A stretch of 64,000 nucleotides of DNA from Prochlorococcus sp. AG-418-I20 (GTDB taxonomy: Bacteria > Cyanobacteriota > Cyanobacteriia > PCC-6307 > Cyanobiaceae), in assembly GCA_003214175.1 (NCBI GenBank), contig QCLZ01000002.1:158605-222604 (forward strand), read 5' to 3'. This document shows, one piece after another, positions 27,860 through 37,385 of the stretch. Each line of letters opens with the position of its first letter. Position 1 is the stretch's first letter. The position numbers were made by a program, and so were the translations under genes. The notes under the pieces are model-generated. The model made no database searches. It had not been told where the DNA came from and was given only the letters and a program-made list of their open reading frames with translations.

Positions 27860-29699
27860 TCAACCTAATAGAAGATTTGGAATTGTAAATATCATTTTGA
27901 TAGGAGTTGGAGCATTACTTCTATTTAGTAGCCTTTTCCCTAGCCAAAATATGCAAATTCCTAGGGTTCCTTATTCATTATTTATTGATCAGGTTAATGA
28001 TGGAGAAGTTAAGCGTGCATATATCACTCAAGAACAGATTAGATATGAGTTAAATGGAGCTGAAGAGGGCGCACCTTCCGTTTTAGCAACAACCCCAATT
28101 TTTGATATGGACCTTCCACAAAGATTAGAGAGTAAAGGGGTGGAATTTGCTGCCGCTCCTCCCAAAAAACCTAATTTTTTCTCAACTATATTGAGTTGGG
28201 TTGTTCCTCCTTTAATTTTTATTCTTGTTTTACAATTCTTCGCTAGAAGAAGTATGGGTGGAGGAGGAGCTCAGGGTGCTCTTAGTTTCACAAAAAGTAA
28301 AGCGAAAGTTTACGTTCCCGATGATGAATCAAAAGTAACATTTGCTGATGTTGCTGGCGTTGATGAAGCCAAGGATGAATTAACGGAAATAGTTGATTTT
28401 TTAAAAAAACCTGAGAGATACACAGATATCGGTGCGAGAATACCTAAAGGAGTTCTTCTTGTAGGACCTCCTGGGACAGGAAAAACTCTTCTTTCAAAGG
28501 CAGTTGCGGGAGAAGCAGAAGTTCCTTTTTTCATTATTTCAGGTTCTGAATTTGTTGAACTTTTTGTGGGTGCAGGTGCAGCTAGAGTTAGGGATCTATT
28601 TGAACAGGCTAAGAAAAAAGCTCCATGTATTATTTTTATTGATGAATTAGATGCTATTGGTAAAAGTCGTTCTGGATCTATGGGAGTCGTTGGCGGCAAT
28701 GATGAAAGAGAACAAACATTAAATCAACTTCTTACCGAAATGGATGGCTTTGCTTCCGCAGATAAGCCAGTTATAGTTCTTGCCGCTACTAACCAACCGG
28801 AAGTCCTAGACGCAGCGTTATTAAGGCCTGGTAGATTTGATAGGCAAGTGTTAGTTGATAGACCTGATTTGTCTGGTAGAAAAACTATATTGGAGATATA
28901 TACTAAAAAGGTTAAACTTGCTGATTCAATTGACTTGGACTCTATTGCCCAAGCTACTAGTGGGTTCGCTGGAGCCGATTTAGCCAATATGGTAAATGAG
29001 GCTGCTTTACTTGCTGCTAGAGCAAAAAGGAAAAGTGTAGAACAACAAGACTTAAGCGAAGCTATAGAAAGGGTAGTTGCCGGATTGGAAAAGAAGAGTC
29101 GTGTTTTGCAAGATGATGAGAAGAAAGTTGTTGCCTATCACGAAGTAGGGCATGCAATCGTTGGACATCTTATGCCTGGAGGTTCAAAAGTTGCAAAGAT
29201 CTCCATTGTACCAAGAGGTATGAGTGCACTTGGTTATACTCTGCAATTACCAACTGAAGAAAGATTTTTGAATTCTAAAGAAGAATTAAAAGGTCAAATA
29301 GCTACTCTTCTTGGAGGAAGATCTGCAGAAGAGGTTGTCTTTGGAAAGATCACTACTGGTGCTTCAAATGATTTGCAAAGAGCAACTGACATAGCTGAAC
29401 AAATGGTAGGGACATTTGGAATGAGTGATATCCTAGGCCCCCTTGCTTATGACAAGCAGGGTGGTGGTCAGTTTTTAGGGAATGGGAATAATCCTAGAAG
29501 ATCTGTTAGTGATGCTACAGCGCAAGCAATAGATAAGGAGGTTAGAGATTTAGTTGATGATGCCCATGAAACCGCACTTAATATTTTGAGAAATAATTTA
29601 CCTCTCCTTGAATCGATTTCTCAAAAAATTCTCAAAGAGGAAGTTATAGAAGGTGAAGATCTAAAAACTCTCTTAGCAGAGAGTAAAATGCCTGCATAG
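27837..29699 (+). CDS. ftsH: ATP-dependent zinc metalloprotease FtsH
   Basis: FtsH extracts and degrades membrane proteins, including damaged photosystem II D1. The 620-residue protein has two membrane segments (about residues 20 to 38 and 115 to 135) flanking a lumenal or periplasmic domain, an AAA domain with [41 protein letters not shown], and a zinc protease domain with HEVGH and the distal aspartate in [12 protein letters not shown]. Cyanobacteria hold several FtsH; the form with [17 protein letters not shown] matches the FtsH2-like thylakoid group. Confidence 0.95.
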   Translation: MPIRQDDNQPNRRFGIVNIILIGVGALLLFSSLFPSQNMQIPRVPYSLFIDQVNDGEVKRAYITQEQIRYELNGAEEGAPSVLATTPIFDMDLPQRLESKGVEFAAAPPKKPNFFSTILSWVVPPLIFILVLQFFARRSMGGGGAQGALSFTKSKAKVYVPDDESKVTFADVAGVDEAKDELTEIVDFLKKPERYTDIGARIPKGVLLVGPPGTGKTLLSKAVAGEAEVPFFIISGSEFVELFVGAGAARVRDLFEQAKKKAPCIIFIDELDAIGKSRSGSMGVVGGNDEREQTLNQLLTEMDGFASADKPVIVLAATNQPEVLDAALLRPGRFDRQVLVDRPDLSGRKTILEIYTKKVKLADSIDLDSIAQATSGFAGADLANMVNEAALLAARAKRKSVEQQDLSEAIERVVAGLEKKSRVLQDDEKKVVAYHEVGHAIVGHLMPGGSKVAKISIVPRGMSALGYTLQLPTEERFLNSKEELKGQIATLLGGRSAEEVVFGKITTGASNDLQRATDIAEQMVGTFGMSDILGPLAYDKQGGGQFLGNGNNPRRSVSDATAQAIDKEVRDLVDDAHETALNILRNNLPLLESISQKILKEEVIEGEDLKTLLAESKMPA

Positions 29700-29727
29700 T
29701 AGAATCTAGATCTAACTAGAGTTATTC

Positions 29728-30654
29728 ATGCTACAACCAAATAAGCTTGCAAATAAAAACTTTTTATCAAGCTTGGATATTTCAACTGAAGAGTTAATGC
29801 ATGTGCTTGAGCTTGCTAGTTCTTTTAAAAATAAGGACCTAAATCTTAAGTTTGATGGTAAGGTTTTAGGTTTAATATTTGATAAATCTTCAACACGTAC
29901 AAGAGTCAGTTTCCAAGTAGCGATGTCAAGACTTGGTGGATCCACTATCGATCTTAATCCGACGACATCACAAATAGGAAGAGGAGAGCCAATTAAAGAT
30001 ACTGCAAGAGTTCTGAGTAGATATTGCGATGTTATTGCAATTAGAACATTTGATCACTCAGATCTGGAAGAATATGCAAAGTGGTCTACGAAGCCAGTTA
30101 TTAATGCTCTTACAGATTTTGAACATCCTTGTCAGGCTTTAGCTGATTTTTTAACAATTCATGAGGAATTTCTTGATTTTAAGGATGTGGTTTTGACATT
30201 TATAGGTGATGGTAATAATGTTGCAAATTCACTTATTTTGTGTGGGGCATTACTAGGAATTGAAGTGAGGATTGCATGTCCTAAAGGTTATGAACCGCAT
30301 GATTTGATAATTAATAATGCAAAAAAAATATGCAAGAATAAAAACTTATTAAAAATTACTAACGATCCTATTACTGCGGTACAGGGAGCAAATGTTTTAT
30401 ATACCGATGTTTGGTCATCTATGGGGGAAGAAAATCAAAAGGAAGAGAAAGATAAAGACTTTAATGGATTTACTATTGATAGTAATTTAGTAGAAAAGGC
30501 AGATAAAGATGCAATTATTTTGCATTGCCTTCCTGCTTATCGATCCAAAGAAATTACAGATGAAGTATTTGAAAGTAAACATAGTAGAATTTTTGATCAA
30601 GCTGAAAATAGGCTACATGCTCAACAAGCTCTTTTATCTTGCCTACTCTCTTAA
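29728..30654 (+). CDS. argF: Ornithine carbamoyltransferase
   Basis: ArgF transfers a carbamoyl group to ornithine for arginine synthesis. The 308-residue protein has the carbamoyl-phosphate site STRTRVSF, RTFDHS, the HPCQALADFLT motif, the FIGDGNNVANS fold motif, and the ornithine-binding HCLPAYRSKEIT. It lies 28 bases after ftsH and is followed by lexA. Confidence 0.96.
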   Translation: MLQPNKLANKNFLSSLDISTEELMHVLELASSFKNKDLNLKFDGKVLGLIFDKSSTRTRVSFQVAMSRLGGSTIDLNPTTSQIGRGEPIKDTARVLSRYCDVIAIRTFDHSDLEEYAKWSTKPVINALTDFEHPCQALADFLTIHEEFLDFKDVVLTFIGDGNNVANSLILCGALLGIEVRIACPKGYEPHDLIINNAKKICKNKNLLKITNDPITAVQGANVLYTDVWSSMGEENQKEEKDKDFNGFTIDSNLVEKADKDAIILHCLPAYRSKEITDEVFESKHSRIFDQAENRLHAQQALLSCLLS

Positions 30655-30682
30655 GTAAAAGTTGCAATTTTTATTAGAAATA

Positions 30683-30696
30683 GGTACAAATGTATT
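30683..30696. promoter_or_regulatory. LexA-box-like operator 1
   Basis: GGTACAAATGTATT matches the cyanobacterial LexA consensus RGTAC-N3-DGTWCB with one mismatch (T for C at position 13). It lies 16 bases upstream of lexA. It is followed 16 bases later (start to start) by a second such site. Confidence 0.5.
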
Positions 30697-30698
30697 AG

Positions 30699-30712
30699 AG
30701 TACATATGTTTT
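30699..30712. promoter_or_regulatory. LexA-box-like operator 2
   Basis: AGTACATATGTTTT matches the same consensus with one mismatch and contains the palindrome ACATATGT. It abuts the lexA ATG at 30713. Two tandem sites at this position suggest autoregulation of lexA. Confidence 0.5.
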
Positions 30713-31330
30713 ATGGAAAAACCTGATCATAATAATCTTACTGATGCTCAAAATGAGCTTTATGGATGGATTAAGGATTATATGAAAAACTTTAAACACA
30801 GTCCCTCAATTAGACAGATGATGCAAGCTATGAAATTAAAATCTCCAGCTCCTATTCAAAGTCGTTTAAAGCATCTTCAAGAAAAAGGGTACATATCTTG
30901 GCAAGAAGGCAAAGCTAGAACTATGCAATTATTGGAGGAAATTGCTGAGGGGGTACCAATTATGGGTTCAGTAGCTGCAGGAGGATTGATTGAAACTTTC
31001 TCTGATGTTCAAGAAAATTTAGATATTTCTGAAGTTTTAAGAAAGAAAAATGTATTTGCGCTTACCGTAAATGGTGATTCAATGATAGATGCATGCATTG
31101 CTGACGGAGATATGGTTTTAATGGAACCAATTAGTGATTCATGCTCAATAAGAAATGGAGATATCGTTAGCGCAATGGTTCCAGGATTAGGAACAACTTT
31201 AAAATATTTTATTAAACGGGGTGGAAAAATTTTTCTTGAAGCTGCAAATCCAGCATATGATCCTATTGAGTTGAATCTAAATGAAGTTGTTTTTCAAGGA
31301 AAACTATTAGCAGTCTGGAGAAAAATATGA
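30713..31330 (+). CDS. lexA: LexA repressor
   Basis: LexA represses DNA-damage genes and self-cleaves when RecA is activated. The 205-residue protein has an N-terminal winged helix (LTDAQNELYGWIKDYM, HSPSIRQMMQAM, SPAPIQSRLKHLQEKGYI) and a C-terminal S24 peptidase domain with the cleavage pair in SVAAGGLIE (Ala-Gly), the catalytic serine in VNGDSM and the lysine in TTLKYF. A longer frame from TTG at 30662 would cover both operators; 205 residues is the family norm, so ATG at 30713 is chosen. Confidence 0.93.
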   Translation: MEKPDHNNLTDAQNELYGWIKDYMKNFKHSPSIRQMMQAMKLKSPAPIQSRLKHLQEKGYISWQEGKARTMQLLEEIAEGVPIMGSVAAGGLIETFSDVQENLDISEVLRKKNVFALTVNGDSMIDACIADGDMVLMEPISDSCSIRNGDIVSAMVPGLGTTLKYFIKRGGKIFLEAANPAYDPIELNLNEVVFQGKLLAVWRKI

Positions 31331-31394
31331 TTTTTTATAAATTAAATTTAATGTAAAGGGACAAAGAAATATAATTAAATAAAGAATTAAAAAT

Positions 31395-33527
31395 TTGAAT
31401 CAAATAATAAATTTTAAAATTTTATATTTATTTTTCTTCTTAGTTTTAGAAAGTATTATTCCTTTGAATAATATTGTTAATTCAGGAGAATTAAAAAATT
31501 TAAAAAATCAAAAAGTCTTTCTTGAATATTTAGGAAAAGAGCCATTCCCAGTAAAAGTTAACGATGATGATTTAGGAAAAATACTTAAATATAAATTATT
31601 GAACTCAAGTAATAAATTGGTAAATCTAATTTTAGATGGAGAAGAAAGCATGAATGAAGATTTAGCTCTTGAAATAATTTCAGACACTCAATATCAGAAA
31701 GATAATAAATTTGTTGCTGAAGGTAATGTTGTCGTTTACCTTAAAAATGGCGAGCTCAATGCAGATAAAATTATTTATGACAAGGTTGAAGAGACCTTAA
31801 TAATAGAGGGAAATATAGTTTATTTGGAAGGCAATCAGTATTTTCAAGCATCTTATTTGACTTTTTCATTTAAAGAAAATAAAGGATTTTTAAAAGATAT
31901 CTATGGAGTTCTAGATTTAATGACTTTTAGTGATGATACCGATTATCAATTAGAAGGAGATATTAATGTTAAAAAGGATTATTCTAATTCTTATAATGTG
32001 AGTAAAATAAAGTACGAGAATAGTGCGAATATAGGACTAGAGAATACTTTCGAAAATGAAAGCGGAAAAAAACTAAATATTACTGAACTAAAATTTGATG
32101 TACCACAAATAAAGAAATGGAGATTTAAGTCAAATAAAATTTCAATTATAAATAATGATTTATTCTCAGAGGAAATATTTTTTACAAACGATCCATTAAA
32201 TAAACCTCAGTTTTATCTTAAGAGTAAAAATTTTTCTGTAAAAACAATTAATAATAAGTTAAGACTTATAAGTAAAAATACACGAATTAATTTTGATGAT
32301 GTTTTTTCCTTCCCAATAGGCACGAGAAGGATTATCAATAGAAATCCAATCTCAAGGTGGGGTATTGGAAGTGATTATGAGGACAAAGATGGTTTCTATC
32401 TTTCTAGATCTTTTAATAGTAGAAAAATATTTGGAAAATACGATTTACAATTAACTCCTTATTTCCTAATCCAAAGAACATTAAAAGAGAATACCAACTC
32501 TTTTGTCCAAAATAAATCTTCTATTTTAAGTGAAAAGGTTACTCAAGATATATCTCTGTCAGATATTTTTGCTTTGGATATCTCGATGAAAGGCAATATT
32601 GGTTCCTGGGATTTAAATATTAATAAAGAAGTTAATTCTCTTGATATGAGTAAACTTCCTAACTCGTCAAGAGTACTAGTATCATTAGATAAATCTTATG
32701 ATTTGAATTCTAAGAAATTTAATGACAATAAAGAAGGCAAATATAAAGATAATTTTCTTGATTTGCAGTTTTACGGTGCTTATAGACAGAAGGTAGTAAG
32801 AGATTTTACAGGAGATGAAGAAATTTATTTAGGTAAAGGATTTACGATATCTAATAGAAAATCATGGCAATCAAAATCTTCAAAGAACAATTTTTCAATA
32901 AATTATGATATCGGAGAGTTTTCAGCAAAAGAGAAAAGTATAAATAATTTGAAGACTTTAACTAGAAATGTTTTTCTCTCTACTTATGACAATGAATTCC
33001 CACTTTGGCAAAAGCAAAATCTAGACAAAGAAATAGATATTTCATATAAGTATTCTCCCGAAGTAATTGCCCAAGGATTAACTTGGCTATCTTCTGTTAA
33101 ATCTGGTATTTACCTTTATAGCAATGGTTCACAACAAAATGCAATTTCTTTTTCTAGTGGTCCAAAATTAATATTAGGGTCTTTTAAGAAAAATTTTCTT
33201 GACTATACTGAGTTAGATTTGCAAGCAAATTACATTATAAAAAATGGAATAAGCCCTTTTGCTTTTGACGATATAGATAAAACACCTAAAATAAATATCA
33301 TTTTTCAACAACAAATTATAGGGCCATTAATTTTTGGGTACCAATCATTTTTTAATTTAGATAAAAATTCAGATAATTATTTGAAGTTTTCTAATAATAC
33401 CTATTCTTTAAATATTGAAAGAAGGGCTTACTCCGTTGGTGCTTTTTATAAAGAGTCTTCTAAAGCTTTTGGTATCCAGTTCAGTTTAAATAATTTTAAC
33501 TTTCAAGGATCATCCTCACCATTTTAA
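31395..33527 (+). CDS. LptD-like outer-membrane protein (DUF3769 type)
   Basis: The 710-residue protein starts at TTG with a hydrophobic signal (residues 8 to 26). Residues 95 to 180 show OstA/LptA-like strands: FVAEGNVVVYLKNGELNADKI and the IEGNIVYLEGNQYFQASYLTF repeat. The rest is rich in alternating strands and Asn, Ser and aromatic residues, as in an outer-membrane beta barrel, and ends with QFSLNNFNFQG. Cyanobacterial DUF3769 proteins are LptD homologues that would insert lipopolysaccharide into the outer membrane. It directly borders the surface-glycan island. Confidence 0.78.
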   Translation: MNQIINFKILYLFFFLVLESIIPLNNIVNSGELKNLKNQKVFLEYLGKEPFPVKVNDDDLGKILKYKLLNSSNKLVNLILDGEESMNEDLALEIISDTQYQKDNKFVAEGNVVVYLKNGELNADKIIYDKVEETLIIEGNIVYLEGNQYFQASYLTFSFKENKGFLKDIYGVLDLMTFSDDTDYQLEGDINVKKDYSNSYNVSKIKYENSANIGLENTFENESGKKLNITELKFDVPQIKKWRFKSNKISIINNDLFSEEIFFTNDPLNKPQFYLKSKNFSVKTINNKLRLISKNTRINFDDVFSFPIGTRRIINRNPISRWGIGSDYEDKDGFYLSRSFNSRKIFGKYDLQLTPYFLIQRTLKENTNSFVQNKSSILSEKVTQDISLSDIFALDISMKGNIGSWDLNINKEVNSLDMSKLPNSSRVLVSLDKSYDLNSKKFNDNKEGKYKDNFLDLQFYGAYRQKVVRDFTGDEEIYLGKGFTISNRKSWQSKSSKNNFSINYDIGEFSAKEKSINNLKTLTRNVFLSTYDNEFPLWQKQNLDKEIDISYKYSPEVIAQGLTWLSSVKSGIYLYSNGSQQNAISFSSGPKLILGSFKKNFLDYTELDLQANYIIKNGISPFAFDDIDKTPKINIIFQQQIIGPLIFGYQSFFNLDKNSDNYLKFSNNTYSLNIERRAYSVGAFYKESSKAFGIQFSLNNFNFQGSSSPF

Positions 33528-33557
33528 TAATTAAGGACTACTTCGAGTGAATATAAT

Positions 33558-34700
33558 TTATAAAATTTCTTTAAAAGCTTCTTTTATTATGGATTTTTCG
33601 TCAGTTTTAAATAAAACCGGATTATAAAAATCATTTAATAAGATTATTGTAAGTTTTTTCCCCTTACCTTTCTTATCGTTCATTGCGGTTTCAACTAATT
33701 TATCCAGTAAAACCTCTCTTGATAATCCTAGTTTAACAATATATTCCTCAGGAATTCTAGTAGGTAAATTAAATGTTGAGAGTAATTCTTTTATCAAAGT
33801 TAGATTATGAGTTTTGAAAATCTTGTCACTTAAAGAAATACAGGATATTAAACCAAGACTTACCGCCTCTCCATGTCTATAATATTCCTCAGTATTTAGA
33901 TCTTGGATACTTTCGATAGCATGTCCAAATGTATGCCCAATATTCAGAAATAATCTTTTATTATTTTCTTGAATGTCTCCATCAGTAAAATCTAATTTAT
34001 ATTTTATCGAGGTTGCTAAAATTGATTCAAGTTCTTTAAGCTCAATTTGATTAGAGAAATTCTTTCGACTTAGGTTTTGTATTAATTCAAATAAACCTTG
34101 GTTTTTTATTATTGAGATTTTTATAATTTCGGCAAAACCCGCCACAAAATCTCTTTGAGGGAGGCTAGATAAGAAATCAAGATAGATTAATGTGAAATTA
34201 GGATGTTTATATGTTCCTAGTGTATTAACATGTCCAGATGTATTAACAGCGGTTTTGCCTCCAATAGCAGAATCAGTCATTGAAATTAAATTTGTAGGTA
34301 TATGAGCTAATGAAACACCTCTGAAATATATGGAGGATAAAAATCCAATGAGATCACCAATAACCCCACCTCCAATAGATATAAATAAAGAATCCCTTTG
34401 TACATTATTTTTTAATAGCCAATTCGCAAGAAATTCAATAGTATTTAAATTTTTTGATTGTTTACCTGGTTCAAGATGGCAGACTAGAATTCTTCGATTT
34501 AATGAATTTAATACATCCGAGAATATTTTTAATATTTGGTTGGTTGAATCAAGGCCCTTTATAAAACTATCAACAAAAATTACAGTCGTAGAAAAATCTC
34601 CAATATTTTCCTCTACACAAGAAACTAAATCTTGTTTATTGGAAATTATATAAATTGGGTAATTGAACTTTTGATTTTGATAAGCAGAAATTCTAATCAT
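33558..34700 (-). CDS. Dehydroquinate-synthase-like sugar phosphate cyclase
   Basis: The 380-residue protein has the DHQS fold: ISIGGGVIGDLIGFLSSIYFRG, HIPTNLISMTDSAIGGKTAVN, the zinc ligands in FAEIIK (Glu), IGHTFGHA (His) and YRHGEAVSLG (His). It differs from true AroB at the GK-N element: here HVN replaces GKN after TAVNTSG, so the usual lysine is absent, and YKHP replaces the usual F-x-QP. Its place in a sugar operon with a CMP transferase suggests a paralogue acting on another sugar phosphate. A longer start (34742) would overlap the upstream gene; ATG at 34700 leaves four bases after its stop. Confidence 0.72.
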   Translation of the reverse strand: MIRISAYQNQKFNYPIYIISNKQDLVSCVEENIGDFSTTVIFVDSFIKGLDSTNQILKIFSDVLNSLNRRILVCHLEPGKQSKNLNTIEFLANWLLKNNVQRDSLFISIGGGVIGDLIGFLSSIYFRGVSLAHIPTNLISMTDSAIGGKTAVNTSGHVNTLGTYKHPNFTLIYLDFLSSLPQRDFVAGFAEIIKISIIKNQGLFELIQNLSRKNFSNQIELKELESILATSIKYKLDFTDGDIQENNKRLFLNIGHTFGHAIESIQDLNTEEYYRHGEAVSLGLISCISLSDKIFKTHNLTLIKELLSTFNLPTRIPEEYIVKLGLSREVLLDKLVETAMNDKKGKGKKLTIILLNDFYNPVLFKTDEKSIIKEAFKEIL

Positions 34701-34704
34701 TATT

Positions 34705-35493
34705 TTACAAGTAGATTTTCCTTGCTTCCTCAAGGTCATCAATAGTATCTATAGAGAATGTTTTAGATTGTGATCTTGGGCTATAAATAATTATATTGTT
34801 TTCAAGAGCTCTCAATAATTCGATATCCTCTATTGACTCTAATAATGATTCGTTAAGTTTACTATATTTTAACAAACCTTTTTTTGTAAAACCTATTACT
34901 GACAAGTGTTTTTTGAAACTTATTTTTCCATAAGATAATAAATTATTTTTATGATTTAAGGGGATAGCAGATCTGCTCATATATCTTACCCTTGAATTTT
35001 TATCGACAGCTAATTTTACCACACTTATGTTTTGCGACTCTTCTTTATTAATTACCTGATGAGGTAAAATTATACCTTTTTGATTTAAGGGGTCATTAAA
35101 TTTAGAAGTTAACTCATTTACGACTAATTCTAGAATTTCAGAATTTATGAACGGCTCATCGCCTTGTACATCTATAATATAATCTGCGTCAATTTTATTA
35201 TTGGCAAATGCTTCTGCTATTCTTTCAGTACCATTCTTTGGATTACTACTGGTTTCTAAAAATGGGATTGAGGATTTCCTGAGGAAATCTATAATCTCAT
35301 ATGAGTCAGTGCATACATAAATCTCAGAATCAATTTTTAGAGCTTTTAAACTGCTTAAAGTATTCTTGTAAACAAGCCCTATCAGCGGTATATCTCCTAT
35401 AGTTAAAAGTGCTTTTCTAGGCAATCTTCTTGAGTTTAATCTGCAAGGTATTAAAACTACCAACTTTTTAGGAACTAGCAAGCCATCCTCCAT
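34705..35493 (-). CDS. KdsB-like cytidylyltransferase
   Basis: The 262-residue protein resembles 3-deoxy-manno-octulosonate cytidylyltransferase: LIPCRLNSRRLPRKAL, TSSNPKNGTERIAEA, IIDVQGDEPFI, VRYMSRSAIP, SVIGFTKKGLL, IEDIELLRALENN and the C-terminal SIDTIDDLEEAR. It should activate a sugar acid with CTP. The start is uncertain: ATG at 35493 overlaps the SDR gene by 26 bases; in-frame TTG codons at 35481 and 35463 could also serve. Its neighbours suggest a non-standard sugar rather than Kdo for lipid A. Confidence 0.75.
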   Translation of the reverse strand: MEDGLLVPKKLVVLIPCRLNSRRLPRKALLTIGDIPLIGLVYKNTLSSLKALKIDSEIYVCTDSYEIIDFLRKSSIPFLETSSNPKNGTERIAEAFANNKIDADYIIDVQGDEPFINSEILELVVNELTSKFNDPLNQKGIILPHQVINKEESQNISVVKLAVDKNSRVRYMSRSAIPLNHKNNLLSYGKISFKKHLSVIGFTKKGLLKYSKLNESLLESIEDIELLRALENNIIIYSPRSQSKTFSIDTIDDLEEARKIYL

Positions 35494-36205
35494 CCACTAC
35501 TAATCTTTGACCAGTTATGTAACTACTATGATTACTTAGTAAAAAATTTATCGCAGAACAAATTTCTTTAGACTCAGCCCATCTTTTAGTTGGAATTCTG
35601 CTTAAAGTCCAATCATATAAATCAGGTAAATTTTTCATGAAGTTATTTGCATAGGATGTTTTTGTAAAGCCAGGAGCTACACTATTAAATCTTGAATTTG
35701 GATATTTCACCGCTATAGATCTTAACAAAGATTCAGCGGCAGCCTTTGTAGCGCCATAATCATCAAGATTTATAAAACCTACATTTGCAACTATGGATGA
35801 TACATATACTAGGGATATATTTTTTTTTATTATCGATTGATCCACCAATAAAATAAGTAATTTTCTTAGCCCGAAATAATTGGTATTCCATAAATTTTCC
35901 AAAGTATCATTTTTAATATCTTCTATATTTGATCGGCATCTAACTCCAGCATTAACTAAATATTTTTGGGGAAGATCATTAAAAATTTTTTTAGAAGAAC
36001 TAAAGCATTTTTCCAATAATTGTGTTTCTGAAGCATCACCTTGAACTAAACATAATCTATCTGCATATTTTTCTAATTCATTTTCTTTTTCTATAATTGA
36101 TCTATATATACCAACTACTTTATTTTTTTCATCGGATTTCAACCAATTATCGATCATCTCCCGGCCAATACCCTTGCCGCAACCTGTAATAAAAAGAATA
36201 GTCAT
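35468..36205 (-). CDS. Short-chain dehydrogenase/reductase
   Basis: The 245-residue Rossmann protein has the cofactor site TGCGKGIG, the NAGV motif, the catalytic serine in VSSIVAN and YGATKAAAES (YxxxK), and the end FLLSNHSSYITGQRLVVDGG. It probably oxidises or reduces a hydroxyl or keto group of an activated sugar. It is transcribed between the epimerase gene (3 bases upstream) and the cytidylyltransferase. Substrate unknown. Confidence 0.85.
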   Translation of the reverse strand: MTILFITGCGKGIGREMIDNWLKSDEKNKVVGIYRSIIEKENELEKYADRLCLVQGDASETQLLEKCFSSSKKIFNDLPQKYLVNAGVRCRSNIEDIKNDTLENLWNTNYFGLRKLLILLVDQSIIKKNISLVYVSSIVANVGFINLDDYGATKAAAESLLRSIAVKYPNSRFNSVAPGFTKTSYANNFMKNLPDLYDWTLSRIPTKRWAESKEICSAINFLLSNHSSYITGQRLVVDGGWLASS

Positions 36206-36208
36206 TTA

Positions 36209-37144
36209 TTATTCGAAATATTTATTTTGATTAATCGCATCAATCATAGTTTTAATTCCCTGTTTAATATTGATTTTTGTGCTAAGGCCGGTTAGAGACT
36301 CTAATTTTTTTGTACATCCTAACATTCTATTGATATCCCCAGAAGTCTTTTCTTGTTGTATTATTTTAATTTCTTTCCCAATCTCTGATATTATTTCATC
36401 AAGTAATTCTTGAACACTTGTTTCAATACCTGAGCAAATATTTATAGATTGATTAAAACAGCTTTGATTATTTTCTATCTTTCTAAGAAAATTTAATACA
36501 TCAAAAATATGAACAAAATCTCTTGTTCTTTTTAAACTACCTTTAACTATTATTTGATTACTTTCTAGTGCTTGAGCTAAGTAAATTGATAACATGCCTT
36601 GTGATAAATTTTTTAAGTTTTGTCCTGGGCCATATATATTAAAAAGCCTTACCGAAGTATAGTTAATATTCTTCATTGAAGAATAAATGCTTAAGTAAGA
36701 TTCACTCGCTTTTTTACCAATCGCATAAAAGTTTTGTCCTTTTAAATCATCATTCTCTGATTTTGGCATTGGTTCAGATCCACCATAAACTGACATAGAA
36801 CTAGCGTAAATAATATGACATTTAAAATTAGAATCGGACAAATGCTTGAGGATTCTCAGCGTTGATTTTGTATTTGTATCAAGATCATAAACTGGGTCTT
36901 GATAAGATATTTCTACTGAGCTTTGACCGGCAAAATGATAGATTAAATCAAAATCATTTTTGAATATTTCATCTAAATTATCTTTACCTAAGTCCAAATT
37001 ATAAAAATTTTTGATTCCAATTAAATTTCTTTCATCACCAGTTCTCATATTATCCACGACAAAAACCTCATGACCTCTTTTAAGTAAATCTCTTGCAATA
37101 TGCCCACCTATAAAACCAGCCCCACCAGTTACTAAAACCTTCAT
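36209..37144 (-). CDS. NAD-dependent sugar epimerase/dehydratase
   Basis: This 311-residue extended SDR has GGAGFIGGHIARDLL, the NAD-binding acid in VVDNMRTG, SSMSVYGG, the catalytic FYAIGKKASE (YxxxK) and RLFNIYGPGQN. It acts on a nucleotide sugar, probably as a 4-epimerase, 4,6-dehydratase or decarboxylase. It is the first gene of the leftward four-gene operon; a 241-base divergent gap separates it from the AAC(3)-like gene and no clear promoter was identified there. Confidence 0.87.
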   Translation of the reverse strand: MKVLVTGGAGFIGGHIARDLLKRGHEVFVVDNMRTGDERNLIGIKNFYNLDLGKDNLDEIFKNDFDLIYHFAGQSSVEISYQDPVYDLDTNTKSTLRILKHLSDSNFKCHIIYASSMSVYGGSEPMPKSENDDLKGQNFYAIGKKASESYLSIYSSMKNINYTSVRLFNIYGPGQNLKNLSQGMLSIYLAQALESNQIIVKGSLKRTRDFVHIFDVLNFLRKIENNQSCFNQSINICSGIETSVQELLDEIISEIGKEIKIIQQEKTSGDINRMLGCTKKLESLTGLSTKINIKQGIKTMIDAINQNKYFE

Positions 37145-37385
37145 AAATTTAAAGTCTCACTTGGTACTATAGTATAATTTTATTTCTCAAATATTCTTCA
37201 GTAAAATTACTCTTTATAAAAGTTTAATTTAAAGTTTATTTTTAAATGAAAAAAAGACTATCAAAAGGTTAGTTTAATTATCTTTTGAAGATGATTTTTG
37301 AAGTTTAAAACTTGATTATGCAAGTACAATAAACTAATAATTTACATTTTAAACTCTGGCCTCAAATTCAAGTGAAGCATAAGTT

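Noticed and set aside
33558..34700. Main aroB of the shikimate pathway
   Set aside because: Key GK-N lysine missing and gene lies in a sugar operon; not fully excluded, as the rest of the genome cannot be seen.
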